Part shown: positions 17,961-26,962 of the stretch, one piece after another | Layout: the number at the start of each line of letters is the position of its first letter | Numbering within the stretch: position 1 is the stretch's first letter | Origin: Betaproteobacteria bacterium RIFCSPLOWO2_02_FULL_63_19 | Lineage (GTDB): Bacteria > Pseudomonadota > Gammaproteobacteria > Burkholderiales > SG8-39 | Direction: 5' to 3' | NCBI GenBank assembly: GCA_001770415.1 | Contig: MEQX01000107.1 | Span: forward strand, 17,251-81,250 | Length of the DNA stretch: 64,000 nucleotides | Made by a program: the position numbers and the translations under genes | Notes under the pieces: generated by a model | Seen by the model: only the letters and a program-made list of their open reading frames with translations | The model's database searches: none | What the model was told of the DNA's origin: nothing

Positions 17961-19094
17961 TCAGTACTTGACCTTGCTGTAGATCTCGTCCCACAAAGCC
18001 TGTTCGAACTTGGCCTTGTCCTTGCCGACTTTTTTCGAAATCTCCATCCACTTCTCGAGATTGGCGATATGGGCCTTGACCACGCGCTCGGCGACTTCCT
18101 TCTTGATGCCCCGCTTTTCGGCCCCGGCGAGGACCGCCGCGACCTCGCCTGCCTTGTGCTTCGCCCACGCCGCCTTGAATTCGGCGTCGCCGTGCTTGAT
18201 CTCGATGTGCTGTTTCTTGACCGCATCATCGACGACCTTGGGTTCGTCGAATAGGGCGCCCTGGATCGTGGCGTTGGCGACTCCCTTGGCCACGCCCCTG
18301 AGATAAATCGCTTTCTGTTCCCGCGTCAGCCCATCCCACATCTTGCGGTTGAACACGAATATGCCGTGCCCATGGAAGCTGCCCTGCGGGTCGTCGATGA
18401 TGTGCCTGACGGAATCCTTGAGACTGAACCCCCGTAGCCAATAGGGAATCGCAATGGCGCAGTCCACCTGGCCGCGCTGCATGGCCGGCGCGATCTCGGT
18501 CGGCGGAATGGCCACCGGGGTGGCGCCAAGCGCCCTGACCCACCGGCCGGCCGAACTGCCGGTCACGCGGATCTTGCGATTGCTGAGATCCGCCAAACCG
18601 GCGATCGGTTTGGCGCATTGCAGCCAATAGGACGATGTCCCGAAACTGCCGAAGTTTATGGCGTTCATCTTGGCGTAGTCCTCGACGCACTCGGGGCAGT
18701 CCAGAATGTGGGTTTCGTTTCCCGCGCCGGCCGCCTGGACCGGATCTTCGGCGAACGCAATCAGGTCGGGAACCAGGTTGACGTGGGGCAGCGCGCTGAT
18801 CTGAAACGTCGGCACGATAAAGCCGCCGTCGGCGATTCCGTCGCGTATCCCGTCCAGGGTCGCCCGCGCGCCGAGCAAGCTGCCACCGGCGAAAATCCGC
18901 CAGGTAATTGCTCCGTTGGTCTTTTCTGTTACGTATTTGGCGAAAGGCGGCACGGCGAGTCTGGGAACGTCGGACTTGGGCGGCGTGAACGTGGCGTACT
19001 TGAACTCCTTGGCCGCCGAAAAATTCGTGCCCAACACCGACAGGGCGAACGACAACGCGACCGCGTGAAGCGGTGAAAATCTCATGCGTTTCAT
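17961..19094 (-). CDS. dctP: TRAP transporter periplasmic binding protein (system A)
   Basis: A 377-residue DctP-family protein with a clear signal peptide (KRMR then a hydrophobic core ending near FSAAKEF). The mature protein carries the family arginine segment LADLSNRKIRVTGSSAG and the loop IAPAMQRGQVDCAI. ATG 19094 is chosen because GAGGAG stands just upstream; the frame is open for a further 30 codons. It is the last gene of the minus-strand order lone Mo-hydroxylase, dctQ, dctM, dctP. The three transporter genes form a complete TRAP system that uses the sodium gradient to import an organic acid. The protein is not closely similar to the other three TRAP binding proteins in the window. 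Confidence 0.9.
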   Translation of the reverse strand: MKRMRFSPLHAVALSFALSVLGTNFSAAKEFKYATFTPPKSDVPRLAVPPFAKYVTEKTNGAITWRIFAGGSLLGARATLDGIRDGIADGGFIVPTFQISALPHVNLVPDLIAFAEDPVQAAGAGNETHILDCPECVEDYAKMNAINFGSFGTSSYWLQCAKPIAGLADLSNRKIRVTGSSAGRWVRALGATPVAIPPTEIAPAMQRGQVDCAIAIPYWLRGFSLKDSVRHIIDDPQGSFHGHGIFVFNRKMWDGLTREQKAIYLRGVAKGVANATIQGALFDEPKVVDDAVKKQHIEIKHGDAEFKAAWAKHKAGEVAAVLAGAEKRGIKKEVAERVVKAHIANLEKWMEISKKVGKDKAKFEQALWDEIYSKVKY

Positions 19095-19184
19095 CGGGAT
19101 ATCTCCTCTGTTTGGCAAGGCCGGTATTCCAGCAAAGGCATATGACCACACGCCCGATAATGCTATAGCAATCGCCCCCCGCAT

Positions 19185-20492
19185 TCAATTCATCAGACCC
19201 GGCAGATAGAGGCTGATCTGGGGAAAGGCGATCAACAGCGTCACTACCACCACCTCGGTCGCCAGAAACCACGATACGCCCCTGAAGATGGTTTCGAGGG
19301 GGACCTCCTTGCCGACGATGGTCTTGACCGCGTACACGCACAGCCCGACCGGAGGCGTCATCAGGCCGATCTCGATGTATTTGATCACCAGGACGCCGAA
19401 CCAGATGAGATCGAGGTCGAGCGCCTCGAACATCGGCAGCAGTACCGGCAGCGTAAGCAGCATCAATCCCAGCGGATCGAGGAACATGCCGAGAACCACG
19501 TAGATGAGCGACGCGCCGATGACCAGGAGAAGCGGATCCAGCGCAATATCCTGCATCGCCGCGGTTAGATAGATGGGCAACGCGCTGAGGACCATGAACT
19601 TGGTCAGCAGAATGGCGCCGACCGCGATGAAGAAGATAGTCGCGGTGTTTTCGGTGGCTTCCAGCAAACTGGTCTTGAACACCTCCCATGTCATCTGCCT
19701 CTTCAGCACGGCGACGACGAACGCAAGAAACGAACCCAGGGCGCCCGCCTCCGTCGGCGTCACGATGCCCGTGTAGATGCCCCCCATGACGCCCAGGATA
19801 AGGACCGGCAGCGGCCAGATATTCAGCAGCGCAGCGCGCTTTTCCGCCCTGCTGACCTGCTCGACGAACCGCGGCGCCAGCCCCGGGTTGATCTTGCAGC
19901 GTATGACGATCATCCCGCCGTAGAGGACCGCCGTGAGCACCCCGGGAAGAATGCCGGCGATGAACAGCTTGGATATCGATTGTTCGGCGAACACCCCGTA
20001 AAGAACGAACAGTATGCTGGGCGGAATGAGCGATCCGAGGGTCCCGGCGCACGCGCAGACCCCCGTCGCCAGGCCGGGATCGTATTTGTATCGCTGCATT
20101 TCGGGTATCGCGATGCGCCCCATTGCGACGGCCGTGGCGAGCGAGGATCCGGACGCCGCGGCAAACACGGCGCAGGCGAAATTGGTGGCCACCGCCAGCC
20201 CGCCCGGCAGAAAGCCGAGCCACAGCCGCGCCGCGCGGTAGAGCGAATTGGTCATTCCCGAGTGATAGGCGAAGGTCCCCATCAGAAGAAACATCGGGAT
20301 CGCCGACAGGCTCCAATGCGCCGAGAAATCGTAGGGAAGCGAACCGATCATGCCGAACGCCGCATCGAGGCCGATGATCTCGACGGTGCCGACGAAGGCC
20401 ACCGCGCCGAGCGCCAAGCCGATCGGCACCCGCGCCGCGATCAGCACCAGGATGACGACGATTCCGAAAGTACCGACGGCAATGCTGGACAA
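19185..20492 (-). CDS. dctM: TRAP transporter large permease (system A)
   Basis: A 435-residue DctM protein with about 12 hydrophobic segments. Family landmarks include IPMFLLMGTFAYHSGMT, ATAVAMGRIAIPEM, IPPSILFVLYGVF and the C-terminal MTPPVGLCVYAVK with FPQISLYLPGLMN. The start is TTG 20492: a very strong GGGGGAG stands three bases before it and no better ATG exists nearby. It couples tightly to dctQ (23-base gap). The C-terminus is closely similar to the truncated dctM stump at 52696-52881, more so than to the dctM genes of systems B and C. Confidence 0.92.
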   Translation of the reverse strand: MSSIAVGTFGIVVILVLIAARVPIGLALGAVAFVGTVEIIGLDAAFGMIGSLPYDFSAHWSLSAIPMFLLMGTFAYHSGMTNSLYRAARLWLGFLPGGLAVATNFACAVFAAASGSSLATAVAMGRIAIPEMQRYKYDPGLATGVCACAGTLGSLIPPSILFVLYGVFAEQSISKLFIAGILPGVLTAVLYGGMIVIRCKINPGLAPRFVEQVSRAEKRAALLNIWPLPVLILGVMGGIYTGIVTPTEAGALGSFLAFVVAVLKRQMTWEVFKTSLLEATENTATIFFIAVGAILLTKFMVLSALPIYLTAAMQDIALDPLLLVIGASLIYVVLGMFLDPLGLMLLTLPVLLPMFEALDLDLIWFGVLVIKYIEIGLMTPPVGLCVYAVKTIVGKEVPLETIFRGVSWFLATEVVVVTLLIAFPQISLYLPGLMN

Positions 20493-20515
20493 CGTCTCCC
20501 CCTAGGCGCGCTCAG

Positions 20516-21034
20516 TCACGCATCACGGGAACCATCACGAAGCGAGGCCAGCGCGGCCATGCTCCGGATGGTCTGGAGCAGCGCATAGATCCCCATGACC
20601 GCGAAACCGATCGGCAGGAACCACCTTCCCGGCCAGATGTAGACGAAGATCTTCATGGCCTCCAGGTGCTCCATTTCGACTGATTTATGGTAGGCCTCGA
20701 TTCCGGTACGCCAGGTGAACAGGGCGACATAGACGATCATCAGTATGCCGGTCGCGGTATCCAGGATCAGGCGCGGGCGTTGTCTCAAATTCTGCGTAAA
20801 TAGTTCCGCCACGATATGCGAGTTGTTGCGTTGGATGTAGGCCAGCGGCAGGTAAATGAGGCCGACCATGTAGTAGTGGGCGACGATTTCCATCGTGCCG
20901 TCCAACGGAGAACTGAACAGATAGCGACCCGAGACGTCGAGAACGACGTGGACAGTCATCAGGACAAGCGTCGACGCTGCGGCGAATACGAGAACGTTGG
21001 TAAAACCCGCCAAGAATCGACTGAACCGCGTCAT
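20516..21034 (-). CDS. dctQ: TRAP transporter small permease (system A)
   Basis: A 172-residue DctQ protein with four hydrophobic segments (LVFAAASTLVLMTVHVVLDV, YYMVGLIYLPLAYI, ILMIVYVALFTW, FLPIGFAVMGIYALL). The ATG at 21034 is supported by GGGGGAG upstream and overlaps the stop of the Mo-hydroxylase gene by four bases (ATGA), so the two are translationally coupled. It forms the membrane complex with the DctM encoded next. Confidence 0.9.
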   Translation of the reverse strand: MTRFSRFLAGFTNVLVFAAASTLVLMTVHVVLDVSGRYLFSSPLDGTMEIVAHYYMVGLIYLPLAYIQRNNSHIVAELFTQNLRQRPRLILDTATGILMIVYVALFTWRTGIEAYHKSVEMEHLEAMKIFVYIWPGRWFLPIGFAVMGIYALLQTIRSMAALASLRDGSRDA

Positions 21035-23397
21035 GCACTCCCCCCGGTCGAACGCCTGCGCGCGTGGATCGCGCGCCACACGCGGTCGGGCGTAGCTGGC
21101 ATGTCCAGCCGCGTAATGCCGAGCGGCGCGAGCGCATCGAGGATGGCATTCATCATCGTCGCCAGAGAACCCGTGGTGCCCGCCTCGCCACCGCCTTTGA
21201 CGCCGAGCGGGTTGCCCTGCGTGATGACCTCGTTGCTTTCCACTATGAATGACGGGAAACCGTCGGCGCGCGGCATGCCGTAATCCATGAACGTGCCGGC
21301 GAGAATCTGCCCGTGCTCGTCCTGCACGACGTGCTCCGAGAGCACCTGGCCCACGCCCTGAACGATGCCGCCGTGCGCCTGCCCGTGTACGATCAGCGGA
21401 TTGACCATGCGGCCGACGTCGTCCACACAGGCATAGCCCACGATCTCGATCACGCCGGTCTCGGGATCGATTTCGACTTCGGCGACGGCACAGCCGTTGG
21501 GATAGGCCGGAATGCGCCCGACGAATTTAGCATCGCCCGAAAGCGGACCGCCAAGTTCCTCGGGAACCTTGCCCTGTACCGCCGCGCGCGCGGCCTCGAA
21601 CAGGGTCACCGTGCGGTCGGTCCCGCTGACGGTAAAGCGCCCCGGGCGACCCGAGTCATTTTCGAACTGGATATCGCTTGGCGCCGCCTCCAGCAGATGC
21701 GCGGCGATCTTCTTGCCCTTTTCGATGATCTGCTCCGAGGCGCCGACCATGACGAAACCGCCGAGCCTCAGCGACCGGTCCGAATGCGTGCCGCCGCCCT
21801 CCAAGACGATATCCGAATCCCCGGTGATGATGTTGACGTCTTCGCTGGGCACGCCGAGCCATGATTCGATCACCTGGGCGAAACTGGTTTCATGTCCCTG
21901 CCCTCCCGATTGGGTGCCGATAATCACGTCGATCTTGTCCGCATCGGTGCGCACCAGGACCTGCGATCGCTCAATCGGTGCGCCAACCGGAGTCTCGATG
22001 TAATTGGCGAGCCCGATTCCGCGCAACTTGCCGCGGCGCTTGGCCTGCTCGCGGCGCGCGGGGAATCCGCTCCAATCGGCCAATTCCCTGCAGCGATCCA
22101 TGTTCTTTTCGAATTCGCCGCAGTCGTAGGTCAGTCCGCCGGGGGTCGTGTGCGGAAAGGCGCCGATCAGGTTGCGCCGACGCAACTCGATGCGGTCGAT
22201 GCCCATCTTCGCGGCGGCAAGGTCGATCAGCCTTTCCATCGCCAGCATCGCCTGCGGCCGGCCCGCGCCGCGGTAGTTCACCGAAGGCAGCGTGTTGGAA
22301 AGTATGCCGTAGACGCGTAGCGCCAGGCGCGGCGTCTTGTAGACCGTCGTCGCGATGCGCGAGCCGTTGACCGGCGGAACATAGGACACGCAATTGCCGC
22401 CGCAATTCGAATAGAGCGTCTCCCGCAGCGCCAGGAACCTGCCATCGCTGTCGAGCGCGAGCGCGGCATCGATCACCACGTCACGCGCCTGATAATCGGA
22501 GAGGAACGCCTCGGACCGGTCGCTCGTCCACTTGACCGGACGGCCGAGCTTCTTCGCGGCCCACATCGCAAGCAGGTACTCCGGATACAGGTGCGAGCGC
22601 GGACCGAAGCCGCCCCCCGTGTCGCCGGTGACCACGTGCACATTGGAGGGGTCGCACGAGAAGACGATCGCTGCATTCGTCTTCAGCCGGTGCACGCCCT
22701 GCGAACCGACTTCGATGTGGTAGCGCCCCTCGCGCGTGTACTCGGCGACGCAGGCGCGCGGTTCCATCTGCGCGTTGGCGACGCGGTTGAATCGAAACTC
22801 CTCTTCGACCACGAATGCGGCCGTACGGAATGCCTCCTCGGCCGCTGCGCAGTCGCCGTTTTCGCCCTCGAACGCGATATTGCCCGGGAGTTCGTCCCAG
22901 ACGGTGGGCGCGTCCGGCTTCATCGCGTCCTGGCCGCGGATCACTGCCGGCAGCACATCGTATTCGACGTCGATCAACTCCGCGGCGTCGCGTGCGCGAT
23001 GCGCCGTATCGGCGACCACCCAGGCCACGATCTCGCCGATGTGATGCACCTTGTCGCGCACCAGCGGGATGTTCGGCGCCGCAAATGCCGCGCTGCCGTC
23101 GCCCCGGGTAAAGCACGGGACTCTCCAGTCCTCCGGCTTGACCGTCATCGGCCCGTGCGGAATCCCCTTGAGTCCGTCGGCTGCGTAGTCTTCCCCAGTC
23201 AGCACAGCGAGCACCGCGGGAGCAGCCTTTGCAGCCGTGACGTCGATACGTTTCAGCCGTGCGTGCGCATGGGGCGCGCGCAGCGCGTAGGCGTAGACCT
23301 GATCGTCAAGCCGGACGTCGCCTGCGTAGCGCCCCGCCCCCGTCAACAACCTTCCGTCTTCGCGGCGCGGCAGATGCGCCCCAATTCCAGTGTCCAC
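21031..23397 (-). CDS. Xanthine dehydrogenase family molybdenum-binding subunit (form II CoxL-like), lone large subunit
   Basis: A 788-residue Mo-hydroxylase large subunit. Landmarks are RREDGRLLTGAGRYAGD at the N-terminus, TGGGFGPRS (about 260-268), the active-site loop NYRGAGRPQAM, which is the form II signature and not the CO dehydrogenase AYxCSFR, and the catalytic glutamate in VKGGGEAGTTG (Glu about 738). GTG 23397 is chosen over the TTG at 23442 because GGGAGG lies just before it. Such subunits normally work with a 2Fe-2S and a FAD subunit, neither of which is adjacent here; instead dctQ follows with a four-base overlap. Partners may come from elsewhere or from the 41668-43067 genes. 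Confidence 0.87.
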   Translation of the reverse strand: MDTGIGAHLPRREDGRLLTGAGRYAGDVRLDDQVYAYALRAPHAHARLKRIDVTAAKAAPAVLAVLTGEDYAADGLKGIPHGPMTVKPEDWRVPCFTRGDGSAAFAAPNIPLVRDKVHHIGEIVAWVVADTAHRARDAAELIDVEYDVLPAVIRGQDAMKPDAPTVWDELPGNIAFEGENGDCAAAEEAFRTAAFVVEEEFRFNRVANAQMEPRACVAEYTREGRYHIEVGSQGVHRLKTNAAIVFSCDPSNVHVVTGDTGGGFGPRSHLYPEYLLAMWAAKKLGRPVKWTSDRSEAFLSDYQARDVVIDAALALDSDGRFLALRETLYSNCGGNCVSYVPPVNGSRIATTVYKTPRLALRVYGILSNTLPSVNYRGAGRPQAMLAMERLIDLAAAKMGIDRIELRRRNLIGAFPHTTPGGLTYDCGEFEKNMDRCRELADWSGFPARREQAKRRGKLRGIGLANYIETPVGAPIERSQVLVRTDADKIDVIIGTQSGGQGHETSFAQVIESWLGVPSEDVNIITGDSDIVLEGGGTHSDRSLRLGGFVMVGASEQIIEKGKKIAAHLLEAAPSDIQFENDSGRPGRFTVSGTDRTVTLFEAARAAVQGKVPEELGGPLSGDAKFVGRIPAYPNGCAVAEVEIDPETGVIEIVGYACVDDVGRMVNPLIVHGQAHGGIVQGVGQVLSEHVVQDEHGQILAGTFMDYGMPRADGFPSFIVESNEVITQGNPLGVKGGGEAGTTGSLATMMNAILDALAPLGITRLDMPATPDRVWRAIHARRRSTGGSA

Positions 23398-23809
23398 GAT
23401 GGCCCTCCCGATTGATCCAGTACTGCCCGCCGCCAGTGCCAACCCCGCCCGTCATTGCGCCGCCATCGACACTCGCTAAACGGCTCTGTGCGGCCTCGCT
23501 GCCCGCCGCGATGCGGATCGCAACCGGTCGCGGCTCAGCGAAACCCGACGAGAGCCTCGGCGGGCACTGAGTGGAGCTGTCGGCAGATTATATTGGAATT
23601 AGGTGCGACGGCTGCTTGCCCCCTCGCGAATTGACGTGGTAATTTCCCCCACAGCAGAGGGACCTGCCATAAGCGTCGGCTGACAAGGCCCCGATAAGAA
23701 GAAATGAACGTGTCGCGCAAGGCAGTCTGTGCGCGGCCGGTGCCGATGCACGGCGCGGACCGGCTCTTTGACTCGGTGCGTTGCTATTCGTCCCAATAGA
23801 GGAGGAGTC
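23398..23809 (+). other. Divergent intergenic region, no gene seen
   Basis: This 412-base gap separates the minus-strand Mo-hydroxylase/TRAP A operon from the plus-strand TRAP B operon and should carry promoters for both. I see no convincing coding signal, no long inverted repeat and no complete -35/-10 pair. An AT-rich spot (TATATT at 23589-23594) stands out against the high-GC background. Confidence 0.4.
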
Positions 23810-24832
23810 ATGTTCACCAAGACGCCTTATAGGTTGGTCGGTGCCGGTTGCCTCGTAGCCGCGCTGCTGAGCGCCCCAGCGGTTTCCCTAGGTGCAGAAG
23901 TCATCAAATTCGGCATGTTCACCCCGCCTAAGACGACGCTGATGGTTAAGGGGCTCATCCCGTTTCTCGAACAGGTTTCCAAGGAAAGCGAAGGGGCGTT
24001 CAAGTACAAGGGGTTCTGGGGCGGCTCGATCATGCGCAATCCCGCGAAGCAGTACGAAGTGCTGATCGCGGGTCTGCAGGACGGCGCGATGATACTGCCG
24101 AGCTACACGCAGGCGCTGTTTCCCGATTTTTCGCTGTTCGCCCTGCCTAATCTGTTCCGGAGCGGCGAGGAGGCCTCGATCGCGATGTGGCGCTTGCACG
24201 AGAAAGGCCTGCTCGGCGGGCTGGACAAGATGCACGTCATGGCGATCTTCTCGAACGGCAACAGCGCGTTTCACGTCTCCAAGAAGCTCGTTTCGGTAGA
24301 AGACCTTAAGGGACTCAAGATACGCTCGGCGGGGCCGGAAGAAGCCGACGTCATCAAGGCGATGGGCGCGGTACCGGTGGGCATGAGCATCAATCAGGTC
24401 GCTGAAGGGGTCAGCCGCGGTGTCGTGGATGGCACGCTTTCAGGCTGGGAAGCCATACGCTCGTTTCGCATCGAGCCGCTGATCGTCTCGAGCGTCGACA
24501 TGAACTTCGGCACGCGCTCGCTGATGCTCGTGCTCAACCGCAAAGTCTACGATCGTCTGCCGCAGCAGGCGAAGGATGCGCTGGCGAAGTACGAGGGCGA
24601 GAAGCTGAGCCGCAAGATCGGGAAGAACTACGACGATGCCAACGAGAAGGTCATTAGTAGGGCCATCAAGAATCCGAAGAAGAACATCGTCCATGGAGAC
24701 AAGGCGACGCTCGCGAGGGTGGCAAAGATGTTCAAGCCGTTTCACGAGGCCTGGATCAAGGCGCATAAGGACGGCCAGAAGAAATACGATGCGCTGCAGC
24801 AGATCCTCGCCGAGTTGCGCAAAGGTAGCTGA
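23810..24832 (+). CDS. dctP: TRAP transporter periplasmic binding protein (system B)
   Basis: A 340-residue DctP-family protein. ATG 23810 follows the strong site GGAGGAG; the signal peptide core is LVGAGCLVAALLSAPAVSLG. The mature part carries IKFGMFTPPKTTLMVKG, QDGAMILPSYTQALFPDFS and the arginine motif DLKGLKIRSAGPEEADVIK. These segments are shared with the two binding proteins at 28782 and 33750, so B, C and the solitary copy belong to one subfamily. dctQ follows after 27 bases, dctM after that, then a UbiD decarboxylase, which suggests the imported substrate is an aromatic carboxylate. Confidence 0.92.
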   Translation: MFTKTPYRLVGAGCLVAALLSAPAVSLGAEVIKFGMFTPPKTTLMVKGLIPFLEQVSKESEGAFKYKGFWGGSIMRNPAKQYEVLIAGLQDGAMILPSYTQALFPDFSLFALPNLFRSGEEASIAMWRLHEKGLLGGLDKMHVMAIFSNGNSAFHVSKKLVSVEDLKGLKIRSAGPEEADVIKAMGAVPVGMSINQVAEGVSRGVVDGTLSGWEAIRSFRIEPLIVSSVDMNFGTRSLMLVLNRKVYDRLPQQAKDALAKYEGEKLSRKIGKNYDDANEKVISRAIKNPKKNIVHGDKATLARVAKMFKPFHEAWIKAHKDGQKKYDALQQILAELRKGS

Positions 24833-24859
24833 GAACGGAATAAGCGCAAGCGGCGAGCG

Positions 24860-25405
24860 GTGAAGGTCTTCGATTCCGGGAAACTGCTCGCCCGGCCGAG
24901 CACCGCCGTTGCGCTGCTCGGCGCAGCGGGCGTATTGCTGGTCGCGCTGGCCGTGATCACCGACGTGCTCATGAGGTGGCTGTTCAATCTGCCTATTCTG
25001 GCCGTCGATGACCTAGGCCGCTACGTCATGGCCGTCGTGGTGTCGAGTTTCTTTCCGGCAGGCCTGGCGCGCGACCAGTTCGTCACCATCCGTTTTCTTG
25101 GCAAAGGGCTCGGTGTGCGCGCGAGACTCTGGCTCGATTGTTTCGGCGCAATCGCCACGCTGCTCGCGTTCGCGATATTCGCATGGCGCATATTCGACTA
25201 CGCCATCGAGGTATCGCGGAGCGGACTCGCCACCACGGTCCTCGAACTGCCGCAGGGACCCTGGTGGTGGCTGGTGGCGACCTTATTCGCAGTTTGCGTT
25301 CCGATCCAGGTGGTGGTAGTGATCGAACGCCTCGCCCGGGCGATCAGCGGTGCGCCTCCGGACGCGGCGGCCGGTGGCGAGCAGCAGGCCGAATCGGTCG
25401 CCTGA
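24860..25405 (+). CDS. dctQ: TRAP transporter small permease (system B)
   Basis: A 181-residue DctQ protein with four hydrophobic segments and the motif VVVSSFFPAGLARDQFVTIR, shared with the system C small permease. The start is GTG 24860 with only a weak ribosome site. It sits between dctP and dctM with short gaps and completes the TRAP membrane complex. Confidence 0.9.
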   Translation: MKVFDSGKLLARPSTAVALLGAAGVLLVALAVITDVLMRWLFNLPILAVDDLGRYVMAVVVSSFFPAGLARDQFVTIRFLGKGLGVRARLWLDCFGAIATLLAFAIFAWRIFDYAIEVSRSGLATTVLELPQGPWWWLVATLFAVCVPIQVVVVIERLARAISGAPPDAAAGGEQQAESVA

Positions 25406-25433
25406 CGGGCAGTCGCAACACTATGCCGTGAAC

Positions 25434-26747
25434 ATGGATCCCACGTTACTCGCGATCATCGGCATCGCCGGCATGCTCGCGCTGATCGCGATGCACGTAC
25501 CGATCGGTATCGCGATGGCGCTCGCCGGGCTCGCTGGCGTCGCGTACATGGAGGGCCTGGACACCGCGCTCGCGATGTTCTCGGCCGCGCCCACCAACGT
25601 GCTGACCAATCCCGAGTTGGCCGCCATTCCGATGTTCCTGCTCATGGGAAGCTTCGCCGCGGCCGCCGGCCTATCGCGCGACCTCTACCGGCTGTTTCAC
25701 GCGCTGATGGGCCATTATCGCGGAGGCCTCGCGATGGCGACCATCGGCGGGTGCGGCGGTTTCGGTGCGGTGTGCGGCTCCTCGATCGCGACCGCCGCCA
25801 CCTTCGTGCGTATTGCGCTGCCTGAGATGCGCGCGCGCGGCTACGCGCCGACGCTCTCGACCGGATGCATTGCCGCGGGCGGGACGCTCGGCATCCTGAT
25901 ACCACCGTCCAATCTGATGCTTCTGTACGGCGTGCTCACGGAACAGTTCGTCATCGCGCTGTTCACCGCCGCTGTCGTTCCCGGACTGCTGTCGATATTG
26001 ATCTACCTCATCGCGATTGGCATCGTCGTGCGTGTCCGGCCCAGCCTCGGCCCGGCCGGACCGCGCATGCCCTGGAGCGAGCGCCTTGTGGTCGCGCGCG
26101 AGTGCTGGGGCGTATTGACGCTCGCCACCGTGGTGAGCGGGGGTATTTATGGCGGTATCTTCACAGTGCTCGAAGCAGCCGCGGTCGGGAGCATTTTCGC
26201 GTTTCTGTTCGCGCTGTTCCGGGGCGTATTGACGCGCAAGGTGACGCGACAGGTACTCGCTGATACTGCGGCGAGTACCGGGCTCATCTACGTGATCATC
26301 TTCGGCGCCAATATCTTCACCTTCTTCATCACCCTCACCCAGATGCCAGACATCCTGGTACGCAATATTGAGGCGCTGAACCTGGCTCCCTGGGCGGTAA
26401 TATTTGTGCTGATGGTCATTTACATCATATTGGGATGCATCTTCGAGACGGTTTCGGCGATGATCATCACGCTGCCCGTCGTGTTCCCGCTGATCGTGGG
26501 ACTTGGATTCGACCCGATCTGGTGGGGCGTGATCAACATCATGGTGATCGAGATCGGGCAGACCACGCCGCCAATCGGCATTATTCCGTTCGTGCTGCAC
26601 GGGATGGCGCCCGATGTGCCGCTGAAAACGATATTCACGGGCATCATTCCTTTCTTCGTCGCCGACCTGATTCGGCTTGCCATCGTTGCAACGCTGCCGA
26701 TTCTTGCTCTATGGCTGCCGGGAAAACTGGGATTACTGATTGGCTGA
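25434..26747 (+). CDS. dctM: TRAP transporter large permease (system B)
   Basis: A 437-residue DctM protein with about 12 hydrophobic segments. It carries IPMFLLMGSFAAAAGLSRDL, LIPPSNLMLLYGVLTEQ, VFPLIVGLGFDPIWWG and the C-terminal IGQTTPPIGIIPFVLHGM, all nearly repeated in system C. ATG 25434 begins with MDPTLLAIIG, matching the system C protein MDPILIAILG, which decides against the longer open frame starting at 25350. A UbiD gene follows after 215 bases on the same strand. Confidence 0.92.
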   Translation: MDPTLLAIIGIAGMLALIAMHVPIGIAMALAGLAGVAYMEGLDTALAMFSAAPTNVLTNPELAAIPMFLLMGSFAAAAGLSRDLYRLFHALMGHYRGGLAMATIGGCGGFGAVCGSSIATAATFVRIALPEMRARGYAPTLSTGCIAAGGTLGILIPPSNLMLLYGVLTEQFVIALFTAAVVPGLLSILIYLIAIGIVVRVRPSLGPAGPRMPWSERLVVARECWGVLTLATVVSGGIYGGIFTVLEAAAVGSIFAFLFALFRGVLTRKVTRQVLADTAASTGLIYVIIFGANIFTFFITLTQMPDILVRNIEALNLAPWAVIFVLMVIYIILGCIFETVSAMIITLPVVFPLIVGLGFDPIWWGVINIMVIEIGQTTPPIGIIPFVLHGMAPDVPLKTIFTGIIPFFVADLIRLAIVATLPILALWLPGKLGLLIG

Positions 26748-26962
26748 AGAGGAAGACCCAGGATGGCCGCTTCCGCAATCCGTGTGCACGCCGAACAGGA
26801 AGTCGGGGCGTGCTGGCAACATCTGTTACGCTGGGCTCCATCAGTCCGCGGCGCGAACGAACTTGTATCGAATGGGAACTGACCAGGCCCGATGATTCAT
26901 GACGCGAAGTCACCGCAGCGGAAACCGCGGTACCGGCAAACCAGGCATAGGAGGACATTGAC

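Noticed and set aside
18226-20316. A 696-codon minus frame across dctM and dctP of system A
   Set aside because: It is an alternate frame of two well-recognised TRAP genes and has low-complexity Arg/Gly-rich composition.
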